Source: Kluyvera cryocrescens NBRC 102467
Lineage (GTDB): Bacteria; Pseudomonadota; Gammaproteobacteria; Enterobacterales; Enterobacteriaceae
Length of the DNA: 64,000 bases
Direction: 5' to 3'
Assembly: GCF_001571285.1 (NCBI RefSeq)
Contig: NZ_BCTM01000007.1
Span: 62,001 to 126,000, forward strand
Positions within the stretch are counted from its first letter, which is position 1. The number at the start of each line of letters is the position of its first letter. Below the pieces are notes generated by a model. It had not been told where the DNA came from. It worked only from the letters and a program-made list of their open reading frames with translations, and made no database searches. The translations under genes and the position numbers were made by a program. This document shows, piece after piece, positions 1 through 8,997 of this stretch.

Positions 1-158
1 CGATGCCCGCGCAGGCCGCACAGGCGCTGGGCGTAATGGAAGGACGCCCGGCGCTGCTGCTGCGCCGCCTCAACTACGATCAGCATGGCCGTGTGCTCGA
101 TCTGGATATTGAGTACTGGCGTCACGACAGCCTGCGCATCGAGGTCGATACCCACTGA
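1..158 (+). CDS. phnR: C-terminal end of GntR/HutC-family regulator PhnR (partial)
   Basis: The window opens inside a gene; 52 codons are visible before TGA at 156-158. The visible protein ([20 protein letters not shown]..., ending IEVDTH) reads like the last part of a UTRA effector-binding domain, including a conserved run of the type [21 protein letters not shown]. It lies directly upstream of phnSTUV, as phnR does in Salmonella, where it controls 2-aminoethylphosphonate uptake. The DNA-binding half lies outside the window, so the identity rests on this short fragment and on gene order. Confidence 0.75.
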
Positions 159-162
159 AAAA

Positions 163-189
163 ACCGGGGGAGCGGCACGCTCCTTCGGT
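163..189. terminator. Hairpin after phnR
   Basis: GGAGCG (169-174) pairs with CGCTCC (178-183) over a 3-base loop, and flanking ACCG/CGGT can extend the stem. A run of T lies on the minus-strand side (AAAAAA on plus), so the intrinsic terminator form points to the minus strand. On the plus strand it may act only as an mRNA-end stabiliser. Confidence 0.4.
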
Positions 190-257
190 GACATTCTGCA
201 CTTTTCTTCCCCCTTTCATCGTTTTGTCATAATCGGCGTTTAGCGTAAAAAGCAAAT

Positions 258-271
258 CTGGTATAGGCCAG
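258..271. promoter_or_regulatory. Putative PhnR operator upstream of phnS
   Basis: CTGGTATAGGCCAG is a near-palindrome 32 bases before the phnS start. Its core TGGTATAGGCCA (259-270) differs at two positions from TGGTCTAGACCA, the operator type known for HutC-subfamily GntR regulators such as NagR and DasR. PhnR belongs to this subfamily, so a PhnR site is a reasonable inference. Confidence 0.55.
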
Positions 272-302
272 AAAACAAAACATACGCTACGAGGCTATTA
301 CG

Positions 303-1316
303 ATGAAACTCTCCCGACTTGCTCTGCTGTCTGTTTTTGCGCTCGCCAGCGCCCCTTCCTGGGCGGAATCGGTGGTTACGGTCTACTCCATCGATGGTTT
401 GCACGATGGCGATAACAGCTGGTATCAGACGCAGTTTGACGCATTCACCAAAGCGACCGGCATTACCGTGCGCTACGTCGAAGGCGGCGGTGGCGTGGTG
501 GTTGAGCGTCTGGCTAAAGAGCGCACCAATCCGCAGGCCGATGTGCTGGTCACCGCGCCGCCGTTTATTCAGCGAGCAGCGGCGGAAAAGCTGCTGGCGA
601 ACTTTAAAACCGAATCCGCCGCATCGATTCCAGGCGCGAACGATGCCTATTCCCCGCTGGTGAAGAACTATCTGAGTTTTATCTACAACGACAAACTGCT
701 AAAAGCAGCGCCGGCTAACTGGCAGGAATTGCTCGACGGCAAATACAAAAACAAACTGCAATACTCCACGCCGGGCCAGGCGGCAGACGGCACCGCGGTG
801 ATGCTGCAGGCTTTCCACAGTTTTGGCAGCAAAGAGGCCGGGTTTGATTATCTGGGTAAGCTGCAGGCCAATAACGTCGGGCCATCGGCGTCAACCGGCA
901 AACTGACCGCGTTGGTTAACAAGGGTGAACTGTACGTGGCCAACGGCGATCTGCAGATGAACCTGGCGCAAATGGAACGTAACCCTAACGTGAAGATCTT
1001 CTGGCCAGCCAACGACAAAGGCGAGCGCAGCGCGCTGGCGATCCCTTACGTGATTGGCTTAGTCCAGGGTGCGCCTGAGAGCGAAAACGGTAAAAAGCTG
1101 ATTAACTTCCTGCTGAGCAAAGAGGCGCAAACCAGCGTCAGCGCGCTCTCCTGGGGGATGCCGGTACGCAGCGACGTGGCGCCGGAAGATGCTCACTACA
1201 AAGCGGCGACCGCAGCGCTTGCGGGCGTGCAAAGCTGGCAGCCAAACTGGGATGAGGTCGCAGTATCACTGTCGTCTGATATCGCCCAATGGCACAAAGC
1301 GACCGACAGCGAGTAA
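303..1316 (+). CDS. phnS: 2-aminoethylphosphonate ABC transporter, substrate-binding protein PhnS
   Basis: This 337-residue periplasmic binding protein would capture 2-aminoethylphosphonate for the PhnTUV importer. Residues 1-21 form a Sec signal peptide with an AWA cleavage site, and the mature part begins [11 protein letters not shown]. The fold type is that of iron/thiamine/polyamine-like extracellular solute-binding proteins. The ATG at 303 follows a GAGG ribosome site. It is the first gene of the operon, separated by 144 bases from phnR, and a HutC-type operator lies in that gap. Substrate assignment follows the phnRSTUV gene order known in Salmonella and the close resemblance of the downstream ATPase to Salmonella PhnT. 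Confidence 0.88.
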   Translation: MKLSRLALLSVFALASAPSWAESVVTVYSIDGLHDGDNSWYQTQFDAFTKATGITVRYVEGGGGVVVERLAKERTNPQADVLVTAPPFIQRAAAEKLLANFKTESAASIPGANDAYSPLVKNYLSFIYNDKLLKAAPANWQELLDGKYKNKLQYSTPGQAADGTAVMLQAFHSFGSKEAGFDYLGKLQANNVGPSASTGKLTALVNKGELYVANGDLQMNLAQMERNPNVKIFWPANDKGERSALAIPYVIGLVQGAPESENGKKLINFLLSKEAQTSVSALSWGMPVRSDVAPEDAHYKAATAALAGVQSWQPNWDEVAVSLSSDIAQWHKATDSE

Positions 1317-1321
1317 GCCTG

Positions 1322-2431
1322 ATGCTGATGAAAACGACCGCCGCTCACTCCTCTGCACTGCAGGGGACATCGGGGATTATCCTCGACTCGCTGCGCGTGG
1401 CGTATCACGGCAACGTGGTACTCAAACCGCTCTCTTTAACCATTGAGCCCGGGGAAGTGCTGGCGCTGATTGGCCCCTCAGGTTCCGGAAAAACCACGGT
1501 ACTGCGTGCGGTGGCGGGGTTTGCCCAGCCGGCGGGCGGTCGTATTTTGATTGGTGATACGGATGTCACCCATCTGCCGCCCTACAAACGCGGCCTGGCG
1601 ATGGTGGTACAAAACTACGCACTGTTTCCTCATCTCAAAGTGGAGGATAACGTCGCGTTTGGCCTGCGGGCGCAGAAGCAGCCTAAAGCGTTGATCAATG
1701 AACGCGTGGTGCAGGCGCTCAAAACGGTAGGGATGAGCGATTACGCCACGCGCTATCCGCATCAGCTTTCCGGTGGGCAGCAGCAGCGCGTGGCGATTGC
1801 CCGCGCTATTGCCGTGCGCCCGCGCGTGCTGCTGCTGGATGAGCCGCTCTCCGCGCTGGATGCGCAAATTCGCCACAACATGGTGGAAGAAATTGCCCGC
1901 CTGCACCGGGAAATGCCGGAATTAACCATTCTTTACGTCACCCATGATCAAACGGAAGCGCTTACGCTTGCCGACAAAATCGGCATTATGAAAGACGGTT
2001 CGATGATTGCTCACGGTGAAACCCGTGCGCTGTACCAGCATCCGCCTAACCGCTTTGCCGCTGAATTCCTCGGACGAGCCAATATTCTTTCCGCTACCGC
2101 GCTGGGCATCAGCGATGCGCCTGGGCTGGTGGATGTAAGCTGCGGCGGCGCGGTGATTCGCGCATTTAGCCAGGGCAGCCATCACGGTTATAACAAACTG
2201 CTGTGCATTCGCCCGCAGCATATGAGCCTGACGCCGCGTTCGGCCAACAGCAATCGCTTCAACGCCACCCTGCAATCGGTGCACTGGCAGGGGGATTTAA
2301 CCCATCTGCTGTGCGATGTTGGTGGGGAATCGGTCCGTATCGTGATGACCCATGTGAACCCGCTGCCGCAGGCCGGTGACCGGCTGGCGCTGTGGTTTGA
2401 GCCTGATGATGCTGTCCTGATTGAGGTATAA
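1322..2431 (+). CDS. phnT: 2-aminoethylphosphonate ABC transporter, ATP-binding protein PhnT
   Basis: Cytoplasmic ATPase subunit, 369 residues from the ATG at 1322 (MLMKTTAAHSS...). An upstream in-frame ATG at 1289 would overlap phnS and is less likely. Walker A GPSGSGKT is at residues 51-58, the Q-loop region at VVQNYALFPH, the signature LSGGQQQR at 149-156, Walker B LLLDEPLSALD near 170, and the switch histidine in VTHDQTEA. A C-terminal TOBE-type domain follows residue 240. The start is 6 bases after the phnS stop, so the two genes are probably translationally coupled. Sequence resembles Salmonella PhnT along its whole length as I recall that protein. Confidence 0.92.
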   Translation: MLMKTTAAHSSALQGTSGIILDSLRVAYHGNVVLKPLSLTIEPGEVLALIGPSGSGKTTVLRAVAGFAQPAGGRILIGDTDVTHLPPYKRGLAMVVQNYALFPHLKVEDNVAFGLRAQKQPKALINERVVQALKTVGMSDYATRYPHQLSGGQQQRVAIARAIAVRPRVLLLDEPLSALDAQIRHNMVEEIARLHREMPELTILYVTHDQTEALTLADKIGIMKDGSMIAHGETRALYQHPPNRFAAEFLGRANILSATALGISDAPGLVDVSCGGAVIRAFSQGSHHGYNKLLCIRPQHMSLTPRSANSNRFNATLQSVHWQGDLTHLLCDVGGESVRIVMTHVNPLPQAGDRLALWFEPDDAVLIEV

Positions 2432-2433
2432 CG

Positions 2434-3294
2434 ATGTCGCTCACTCTGACGCTGGAAAAATCGACCCCGCTTTTGCGCCCGTTCCTGTGGCTGTCTCTGC
2501 CGCTGCTGGTGCTGGCAACGCTGTTCTTCTGGCCGCTGTCGCTAATTGTCGAGCAGGCGCTACGCGATAACAGCGGCAATATCGGCCTGCAAACCTTCTG
2601 GCAGGTGATGGAGTCGAAACGCTTTATGGCGGCGTTGATGAATACGCTGCAAATTGCGCTGCTGGCGACCGCCGGATGCTTAGTACTGGGCAGCGTGCTG
2701 TCGCTGATCCTGGTGTTTATTCCGTTTCCCGGCAGCGATCTGATTGGCCGGGTAGTCGATACCTTTATTGCGCTACCGACCTTTTTAATCACCCTGGCGT
2801 TCACTTTCATCTATGGCTCGGCGGGGCTGCTGAACGGCGCGTTGATGAGCCTGTTTGATTTCGAACTGCCGCCGGTCAACTTTCTTTACTCCATGCAGGG
2901 GGTGATCCTGGCGGAGATTACCGTGTTTACGCCGCTGGTGATGCGCCCGCTGATGGCCGCATTGCGGCAAATCGATAAAAGCCAGCTGGAGGCTGCCAGC
3001 ATTCTTGGCGCTCACCCGCTGCGGGTGATTGCGCAGGTCATTTTCCCTGCGGCGCTGCCGGCGCTGTTGGCCGGCGGCAGCCTGTGCCTGCTGCTGACGA
3101 CCAACGAATTCGGCATTGTGCTGTTTATTGGTGCCAAAGGCGTGAACACTCTACCGATGATGGTTTACAGCAAAGCGATTTTGGAGTCTGACTACAGCGT
3201 CGCCTGCATGATTGCGTTAATGAATATTCTGCTGTCGCTGGGGCTGTTCGCACTGTATCGACTGGCGGCATCACGCAGCGGGAAAAGGAGCTAA
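2434..3294 (+). CDS. phnU: 2-aminoethylphosphonate ABC transporter permease PhnU
   Basis: Inner-membrane permease of 286 residues with about six predicted transmembrane segments, the first at roughly residues 15-40. The conserved EAA loop that contacts the ATPase is visible as EAASILGAHPLRVIAQVIFP near residues 187-206. It starts two bases after the phnT stop, with GAGG as the ribosome site, so it belongs to the same transcript. With PhnV it would form the heterodimeric channel for 2-aminoethylphosphonate. Confidence 0.9.
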   Translation: MSLTLTLEKSTPLLRPFLWLSLPLLVLATLFFWPLSLIVEQALRDNSGNIGLQTFWQVMESKRFMAALMNTLQIALLATAGCLVLGSVLSLILVFIPFPGSDLIGRVVDTFIALPTFLITLAFTFIYGSAGLLNGALMSLFDFELPPVNFLYSMQGVILAEITVFTPLVMRPLMAALRQIDKSQLEAASILGAHPLRVIAQVIFPAALPALLAGGSLCLLLTTNEFGIVLFIGAKGVNTLPMMVYSKAILESDYSVACMIALMNILLSLGLFALYRLAASRSGKRS

Positions 3295-3296
3295 CC

Positions 3297-4094
3297 ATGT
3301 TGATTTGGTCACGCAAAGGGCGCGTTGCGGCGGGAGCGGTGGCGACGACGCTGTTTGCCATCTTCTTTTTGCTGCCGCTGGCGGTGATTTTAATGTCCAG
3401 CCTTAGCCAGCAGTGGAGCGGGATTTTGCCGAGCGGCTTCACGTTCATCCATTTCGTCAATGCCTTCCGCGGCGCCGCGTGGGATGCGCTCTTTTCCAGT
3501 TTGCTTATCGGTTTTTGTGCCAGCCTGTTCGCGCTCGTTTGTGGCGTATGGGCGGCGCTGGCGCTGCGTCAGTACGGCGTGAAGGCACAGCGCTGGCTGA
3601 GTATGCTGTTTTATCTGCCAAGTGCCATTCCTTCCGTTTCCGTCGGGCTGGGAATTTTGGTGGCGTTTAGCCAAGGGCCACTGCAAATGAACGGCACGCT
3701 ATGGATTGTGCTGACGGCGCATTTCGTACTGGTATCGGCTTTCACGTTCAGTAACGTCTCAACCGGGCTGGCACGCGTGTCGGCGGATATTGAAAACGTA
3801 GCCTCAAGCCTCGGTGCTTCGCCGTGGTATCGTCTGCGGCACGTGACGTTACCGCTGTTGATGCCGTGGATGATGTCGGCGCTGGCGCTGAGCCTCTCGC
3901 TGTCGATGGGGGAACTGGGGGCGACGGTCATGATTTATCCGCCGGGGTGGACCACGCTTCCGGTCACCATATTTAGCCTGACCGATCGTGGAAATATTGC
4001 CGATGGCGCGGCGCTGACCATCGTGCTGGTGGCGATCACTTTGCTGCTGATGATGAAGCTGGAGCGGATAGCGAAGAGATTAGGGCAGAGGTAA
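3297..4094 (+). CDS. phnV: 2-aminoethylphosphonate ABC transporter permease PhnV
   Basis: Second permease, 265 residues, about six transmembrane segments, with an EAA-type loop (NVASSLGASPWYRLRHVTLP) near residues 163-182. It starts two bases after phnU (AAGGAG ribosome site at 3285-3290). It is the last gene of the phnSTUV operon; no phnW, phnX or phnY catabolic gene is in view on this side. An 11-base-loop GC hairpin follows the stop. Confidence 0.9.
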   Translation: MLIWSRKGRVAAGAVATTLFAIFFLLPLAVILMSSLSQQWSGILPSGFTFIHFVNAFRGAAWDALFSSLLIGFCASLFALVCGVWAALALRQYGVKAQRWLSMLFYLPSAIPSVSVGLGILVAFSQGPLQMNGTLWIVLTAHFVLVSAFTFSNVSTGLARVSADIENVASSLGASPWYRLRHVTLPLLMPWMMSALALSLSLSMGELGATVMIYPPGWTTLPVTIFSLTDRGNIADGAALTIVLVAITLLLMMKLERIAKRLGQR

Positions 4095-4101
4095 GGCGGC
4101 C

Positions 4102-4128
4102 CCCCTCTCCCTGATGAAGAGAGAGGGG
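4102..4128. terminator. GC-rich hairpin between phnV and the porin gene
   Basis: CCCCTCTC (4102-4109) pairs with GAGAGGGG (4121-4128) over an 11-base loop. It sits between two convergent genes, as expected for a shared transcript end, but no clear T-run follows on either strand. Confidence 0.45.
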
Positions 4129-4147
4129 AACCGGCTTGCGTTTTAGC

Positions 4148-5530
4148 TTAGAACCAGGCTTCGAACATACCGCCGACGTTCAGCGAATCCAACTGCTGGT
4201 CTTCGGTGCCGTTCACCTTCGCCGTGCGCTTGTTGTCGACCTGACCGCCGGTCACGTAGAAGCGCAGCATTGGACGGAACTCAGGCCCCATACCGATGGC
4301 GATGTTCTGCGACAGCGTCAGCTTCCAACCGTGGTTATCACCGCCCTGATCGTAATCTACGCGCTGATAACCCGCTTCCAGCCAGGTCGAGTGCACGTCG
4401 TTCCAGAAGTACATTGGACGTACAATTGCGCCGTAGTTTTTACGGTTGTCAGTGTTGTCTTTGCTGTTGTCATAATCGTGGAAAGCCAACAGGTATTCGA
4501 TCTGCGCCTGCTGCGTAAACTTATAGTTGCCCTCAAAGCTGGCGTAGATAGCTGTTAAGCCATTGGTTTTATTGTATACACTGTTATCCGAGTTATCGGA
4601 GTAGCGCAGAATAACCTTGTTCACGCCGCTGTCGTTGGTGTGGCTCAGCAACAGCCCGCCCTGCCAGGCATCCAGCTGCTCGTCGTTATCCACCGCTTTA
4701 GAATCAAAGCCGTAGTTGGCGTATACCTCAACGTCGATCGGGCCCGCTTTGATATTGTGGGTTTTGGTGGTCAATGCATAATGGCCGTCATCCCCGGTGT
4801 CGGAGCTGCCGGTACAGGTGATGCGCGATGGGTTTGATTCATCCGCCATCACTTCTGGGCTACAGGATTTCACCTGCGAGACGGTGGCCACATCAAACTG
4901 CACGCCGCCGATATCAAAGTTTTTCACCCCGGCACCCTGGCCGTCGTGGTTCATCCAGAAGTAGTCGTTGATGCCCTGTTGCGGACGCTGGTGGAAGTCG
5001 CGACCGGCCCAGATATAGGCATTCGGGTTCGATTCCAGCACGTTAGTCACGCCGACGTAGGCTTTTTTCAGGTTAACCTCGTCGCTCCAGTGATCGAACA
5101 TGACGTTGATATCCCAGATGGCGCCTTTGCTGCTCTTAAAGGCTTTGGTTATCTGGAATTCGCCACCGTTGCCTTCGTTGCCCAGACGGCCTATCGCCGA
5201 GGCGCCGTTATACGAACCATCCACGCCGACATATTTCTGATCGCCGGCCTGGAAATGCGCGCCGTAGCGGGCGTAGCCGCTAAACTTCAGGCCGAATGGA
5301 ATGGCCATGTCCGGCGTTTGCGCAGCCGTTTGTGGGTTGGTTTCCAGATCCACTTTCTTCGCCGCGGCGGCGTCCATTTTAGCCTGGCGGTCCGCCAGTG
5401 CTTTATCGACAGCCTTGGCCACAATGGCGTCGATTTGGTCCTGAGTAAATTCTTGTGCCATTACCGAAGAAAGCGGGCAAAGCGCGGCGATAACCGCCAT
5501 AGCTAATGGAAGTTTTTTTACAGTTTTCAT
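4148..5530 (-). CDS. LamB-family carbohydrate porin
   Basis: Outer-membrane sugar porin, 460 residues. Residues 1-25 are a signal peptide ending SSVMA. A polar helical stretch (about 27-60, FTQDQIDAIVAKAVDKAL...) recalls the N-terminal coiled coil of ScrY and BglH porins. The beta-barrel begins near GLKFSGYARYGAHF, and the chain ends in phenylalanine (FEAWF), as OmpA/LamB-type barrels do. It is the last gene of an apparent IIB-IIC-IIA-porin operon on the minus strand, 160 bases after the IIA gene, so it probably admits the oligosaccharide that the PTS takes up. The specific sugar is not evident; BglH-like is the closest guess. Confidence 0.85.
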   Translation of the reverse strand: MKTVKKLPLAMAVIAALCPLSSVMAQEFTQDQIDAIVAKAVDKALADRQAKMDAAAAKKVDLETNPQTAAQTPDMAIPFGLKFSGYARYGAHFQAGDQKYVGVDGSYNGASAIGRLGNEGNGGEFQITKAFKSSKGAIWDINVMFDHWSDEVNLKKAYVGVTNVLESNPNAYIWAGRDFHQRPQQGINDYFWMNHDGQGAGVKNFDIGGVQFDVATVSQVKSCSPEVMADESNPSRITCTGSSDTGDDGHYALTTKTHNIKAGPIDVEVYANYGFDSKAVDNDEQLDAWQGGLLLSHTNDSGVNKVILRYSDNSDNSVYNKTNGLTAIYASFEGNYKFTQQAQIEYLLAFHDYDNSKDNTDNRKNYGAIVRPMYFWNDVHSTWLEAGYQRVDYDQGGDNHGWKLTLSQNIAIGMGPEFRPMLRFYVTGGQVDNKRTAKVNGTEDQQLDSLNVGGMFEAWF

Positions 5531-5690
5531 GGTTATCTCAAATTAATTAATTATATTTTCAGACAATAACCATCCCGTTCCGGTGAGAATGCATTAACAA
5601 CACCAAAACAAGCTGATTCTATTTTTATTTAGTAGGGTACAGTTAAATAATTATCGTAATGAAGTTCTCCGTAGCCAGATAAAATAAATA

Positions 5691-5993
5691 TTAACGTTGA
5701 TACAGATGAATAATCTCTTCCGATAATTCACGCGCAAGTAAAGAGTTCATCAAATGATCCTGGGCATGCACCATAATTAACGTCATTGGCTGACGTGCCT
5801 CGCCGGCATCCTGTTCAATCAGCCTGGTCTGCATGTGGTGCGCTTGGCGGGCGTAGCCATCGGCTTCCCGCAGCAGATTTCTGGCTTCTTCCATTTCGCC
5901 CTGACGGGCGGCGTGTAATGCTTCGAAGCACAGCGATCTGGACTGACCCGCGTTAATGATAATTTCCATTACCGCGTCTTCTAATCCAACCAT
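5691..5993 (-). CDS. PTS lactose/cellobiose-type IIA component
   Basis: Phosphocarrier of 100 residues that would take phosphate from HPr and pass it to the IIB protein. It is an all-helical IIA of the lactose/cellobiose family: IIINAGQSRSL near residue 11 and the active-site histidine at residue 76 in VHAQDHLM. The ATG at 5993 follows AGGGGG at good spacing; a longer form from TTG at 6029 is less likely. It lies 84 bases after the IIC gene. Confidence 0.88.
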   Translation of the reverse strand: MVGLEDAVMEIIINAGQSRSLCFEALHAARQGEMEEARNLLREADGYARQAHHMQTRLIEQDAGEARQPMTLIMVHAQDHLMNSLLARELSEEIIHLYQR

Positions 5994-6077
5994 AATAAGG
6001 CCCCCTGACTGGTTAAAGTCATTATTCAAAAGGTCGGAAAATAATGTATTACTGCTTAATAGATAAAACGGTGGTGC

Positions 6078-7400
6078 TTAACTGACGGTTTCAGCCAATG
6101 GTGATGTTGCTTTTAATTTCTGCTCTTCGCTTTTCATTAATGAACGCTCGTAAGCGCGGAGGAACGGTAAATACATGGCAGCAGAAATCAGCATACAGAT
6201 AATGCACATAATCACCGGACTCAATGCCCAGTTTGCCGCCCATGAAGCGCCAATCGGTGCCGGGGTGGTCCACGGGGTCAGCGAAACCACTTGAGCCAGC
6301 CAGCCGAGACGGGTAGCGGTATAAGCAATCACGGCATTGACCATCGGAATGCAGACGAACGGAATAAACATCATCGGGTTCATAATAATCGGTGCACCGA
6401 ACAGAATCGGCTCGTTGATATTAAAGAAGCTCGGCACGATGCCCATTTTACCGATGGTCCGCAGGTGTGCGACGCGGCTGCGCAGCAGCAGGAACGCCAG
6501 CGGTAAAGTACAACCCACGCCGCCAATCAGCAGATAGTGATCCCAGAAACCTTGCAGATAAACGTGCGGTAACACGGTGCCCGCCGCCAGTGCGGCCTGG
6601 TTAGCGGAAAGGTTAGCCATCCAGAACGGGTTCATGATCCCGGTGACAATCAGCGAGCCGTGGATCCCGGCAAACCAGAAAATCTGGCACATCAATACCG
6701 ACAGCAGAATCGCTGGCAGGGAGTCGGAGGCGGACACCAGCGGTGCCAGTACGTGCATAATCGCCTGCGGTAAAATCATTCCGGTTTGCGCTTCGATAAA
6801 CAGGTTCAGCGGGTGCAGCGTACCAATCACCACCAGAACAGGGATCAGGATCTCAAACGAACGCGCCACGCCGGTTGGTACCTCTTTCGGCAGACGGATA
6901 GTGACGTTGTTTTGCTTGAGCCACGCATAAACTCGGGTGGAGTAAATGGCGGTGATAAGTGCGGTAAAAATCCCCTGACCGGAAAGATACTGGGTGGAAA
7001 TTTTGCCGTCAGCGTACGGTGCAGCCACCAGCAGGAAAGCCATAAACGCCAGCAGGCCGGACATTACCGGGTCGAGATTAAACTGGCGGCCAAGACTGGC
7101 GCCAATACCCACAGAGATGAAAAACGTCATGACGCCCATGCTGAGGTTGAACGGCAACATCAGCTGGTCGCGATACTGCGCCGAGAAATCGAGCCAGCCG
7201 CGGGCAAAACCGTTGGTGGTATCCGGCGAGAATGGAGGGAAAATAAACACCAGCATGAACGAGCCGATGATCATAAACGGCAGCGCGGCGGTAAAGCCGT
7301 CACGAATGGCGATAACGTATTTTTGTTGTCCGAGACGACCGGCCAACGGGGTGATTGATTGCTCGATAATGGCAACCATGGACTGATAGAGTGAACTCAT
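6078..7400 (-). CDS. PTS lactose/cellobiose-type IIC permease
   Basis: Membrane permease of 440 residues, similar in size and layout to CelB/ChbC. N-terminal residues about 29-55 (FTAALPFMIIGSFMLVFIFPP) begin a series of roughly ten hydrophobic segments. The conserved loop near FFNINEPILFGAPI, typical of this PTS family, contains the glutamate used in sugar binding. It lies 13 bases downstream of the IIB stop. No phospho-glycosidase gene is next to it, so the sugar cannot be read from context; a beta-linked disaccharide is the family default. Confidence 0.9.
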   Translation of the reverse strand: MSSLYQSMVAIIEQSITPLAGRLGQQKYVIAIRDGFTAALPFMIIGSFMLVFIFPPFSPDTTNGFARGWLDFSAQYRDQLMLPFNLSMGVMTFFISVGIGASLGRQFNLDPVMSGLLAFMAFLLVAAPYADGKISTQYLSGQGIFTALITAIYSTRVYAWLKQNNVTIRLPKEVPTGVARSFEILIPVLVVIGTLHPLNLFIEAQTGMILPQAIMHVLAPLVSASDSLPAILLSVLMCQIFWFAGIHGSLIVTGIMNPFWMANLSANQAALAAGTVLPHVYLQGFWDHYLLIGGVGCTLPLAFLLLRSRVAHLRTIGKMGIVPSFFNINEPILFGAPIIMNPMMFIPFVCIPMVNAVIAYTATRLGWLAQVVSLTPWTTPAPIGASWAANWALSPVIMCIICMLISAAMYLPFLRAYERSLMKSEEQKLKATSPLAETVS

Positions 7401-7413
7401 TGGGATACCCTAG

Positions 7414-7728
7414 TTAGTTCGCCGCGGAAATCAGCGACAGAGCATAATCCAGTACTTTGTCACCCCGTTGCATTCCGTAGTCCATGGTATCAATCGGCTG
7501 GACGGGAATATTTTGGGTGGCGGCCTTGTCTGACAAACTTTTTAACATGTACTTCACCTGCGGCCCCAGTAACACCACCTGATATTGCGGGTACTGGGTA
7601 TCAAATTCGGACACACCGTAGGCATCTATTTTTACAGGTAAATCCCGCTCCTTCGCGGCTTCCAGCATCTTTCTGACCAACATGCTGGTCGACATTCCGG
7701 CGGAACAGCACAGCATAATTTTGTACAT
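7414..7728 (-). CDS. PTS lactose/cellobiose-type IIB component
   Basis: Cytoplasmic phosphoprotein of 104 residues. It starts MYKIMLCCSAGMSTS; the second cysteine (residue 8), just before SAGMSTS, is the phosphorylation site of the family. The ATG at 7728 has GAGAGGG upstream; the open frame runs further upstream but that part (NRNRFQFHIKSC...) has no family likeness and overlaps the operator. It is the first gene of the minus-strand sugar operon and faces the LacI-type regulator gene. Confidence 0.9.
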   Translation of the reverse strand: MYKIMLCCSAGMSTSMLVRKMLEAAKERDLPVKIDAYGVSEFDTQYPQYQVVLLGPQVKYMLKSLSDKAATQNIPVQPIDTMDYGMQRGDKVLDYALSLISAAN

Positions 7729-7784
7729 CGACGACCCTCTCCTAAATGTAAACAGTTGTTGCGAGCATGATTTGATATGAAACT

Positions 7785-7796
7785 GAAACCGGTTTC
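7785..7796. promoter_or_regulatory. LacI-type operator, perfect palindrome
   Basis: GAAACCGGTTTC is a 12-base perfect palindrome 57 bases upstream of the IIB start, in the divergent gap with a LacI-family gene. LacI-family operators are typically palindromes with a central CG or CCGG. It probably lets the adjacent regulator control the PTS operon. Confidence 0.65.
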
Positions 7797-7914
7797 TATT
7801 CATAAAAATTAGAAGTGTGATACCCATCAATTTCTCCTGCTTATGGGACTGATTATTTCGCCCTGGCTCACATAATTTTCCCGCTTTCGGATGAAATGGA
7901 CATCAAATGGACAA

Positions 7915-7941
7915 TCGGTTTCCATAAAAAAGGGAAACGGA
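7915..7941. promoter_or_regulatory. Second, spaced operator half-site pair
   Basis: TCGGTTTCC (7915-7923) and GGAAACGGA (7933-7941) are inverted half-sites resembling the GGTTTC/GAAACC arms of the 7785 palindrome but held apart. They lie about 75 bases before the LacI-type gene and may serve autoregulation or DNA looping with the first site. Confidence 0.35.
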
Positions 7942-8013
7942 TATACTACCGACAGCTATAATTTGAGCCGTTGCTGTACAGAGGATTTACAGAAGGCCTT
8001 TCAGGGGAGAAAG

Positions 8014-8964
8014 ATGTCTACAATCAACGATGTATCACGTTTGGCCGGAGTGTCTAAGGCCACAGTTTCACGTGTGTTGAGCGGTTCACGAGGGGTGAAA
8101 GAAGCCAGTCGGCTGGCGGTGCTGCGGGCGGTTGATGAACTGAACTATCGGCCAAATGTGATAGCCCAATCGCTGCTGAGTCAATCCACCGGCTGCATTG
8201 GCGTTATCTGCGCAATGGATAACATTAATCAAACCACCGGCTATCTCTATGCGCTGGAAAAACAGTTCAGCCAGCATCAAAAACACCTGCTGCTGCGCTT
8301 TGCCAATACGCGCACCGGCGTTATGTCGGCGCTGGATGAGTTGAGCAACGGGCTGTGTGATGATGTGTTGATTATCGGCGCACGATTTCCGTTAGAGGTG
8401 GAGAGTGAAAACGTGGTGCTGATCGATTGTCCGGAGGCGGAGACCGTCAACAGCATTCAATTCGATCACGTGTTTGCCGCAGAAACGGCCTGTAATTACC
8501 TCGCCAGTCAGGGGCGGCGGCAGATTGCGCTGATCCAGCCGTTTGGCAGTGGTTTTGCCGATGATGTGCTGCTGGGCTACAAGCACGGGCTGGAGAAAAA
8601 CTTCCTGCCGTTTAATCGTAACCTGGTGTTTATGAACAGCACGTCATCCACCGTGGCGCTGCAGGAGTTACTCAATAATGCCAGCCTGGTCAGCTTTAAT
8701 GCGCTGCTGGTGGCCGATGAACAAGAAGCGCAGCGGGTGATCCCGCAGCTGTTGGCCTTCAACAAACGGGTGCCAGAAGATGTGATGGTATTTAGCCTTG
8801 CCGGTTCTCTGCATCTGCCCGGCATCCCGACCATTCCGGCGATTGAGTACTCTATGGACGCTATTGCCGCGCGGATCGTTCACTGGCTGGAAGAGAAAAC
8901 GCAGACGCCGGGCCACACCGCGTTTCGCGGTGATTTAATCATTCCGGATATGCGTCCGCGTTAA
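8014..8964 (+). CDS. LacI-family transcriptional regulator of the PTS operon
   Basis: DNA-binding repressor or activator of 316 residues. The N-terminal helix-turn-helix is clear: STINDVSRLAGVSKATVSRV at residues 2-21, followed by the hinge RPNVIAQSL. The rest is a periplasmic-binding-protein-like sensor domain (GCIGVICAMDN...). The ATG at 8014 follows AGGGGAGA; an in-frame upstream extension from 7891 has no family likeness. It is divergent from the IIB-IIC-IIA-porin operon, which contains a matching palindrome, so local control is likely. The inducer is unknown. Confidence 0.88.
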   Translation: MSTINDVSRLAGVSKATVSRVLSGSRGVKEASRLAVLRAVDELNYRPNVIAQSLLSQSTGCIGVICAMDNINQTTGYLYALEKQFSQHQKHLLLRFANTRTGVMSALDELSNGLCDDVLIIGARFPLEVESENVVLIDCPEAETVNSIQFDHVFAAETACNYLASQGRRQIALIQPFGSGFADDVLLGYKHGLEKNFLPFNRNLVFMNSTSSTVALQELLNNASLVSFNALLVADEQEAQRVIPQLLAFNKRVPEDVMVFSLAGSLHLPGIPTIPAIEYSMDAIAARIVHWLEEKTQTPGHTAFRGDLIIPDMRPR

Positions 8965-8997
8965 CGCTGGGCTATTTTTGGGCGCTTTCAAAACGAG

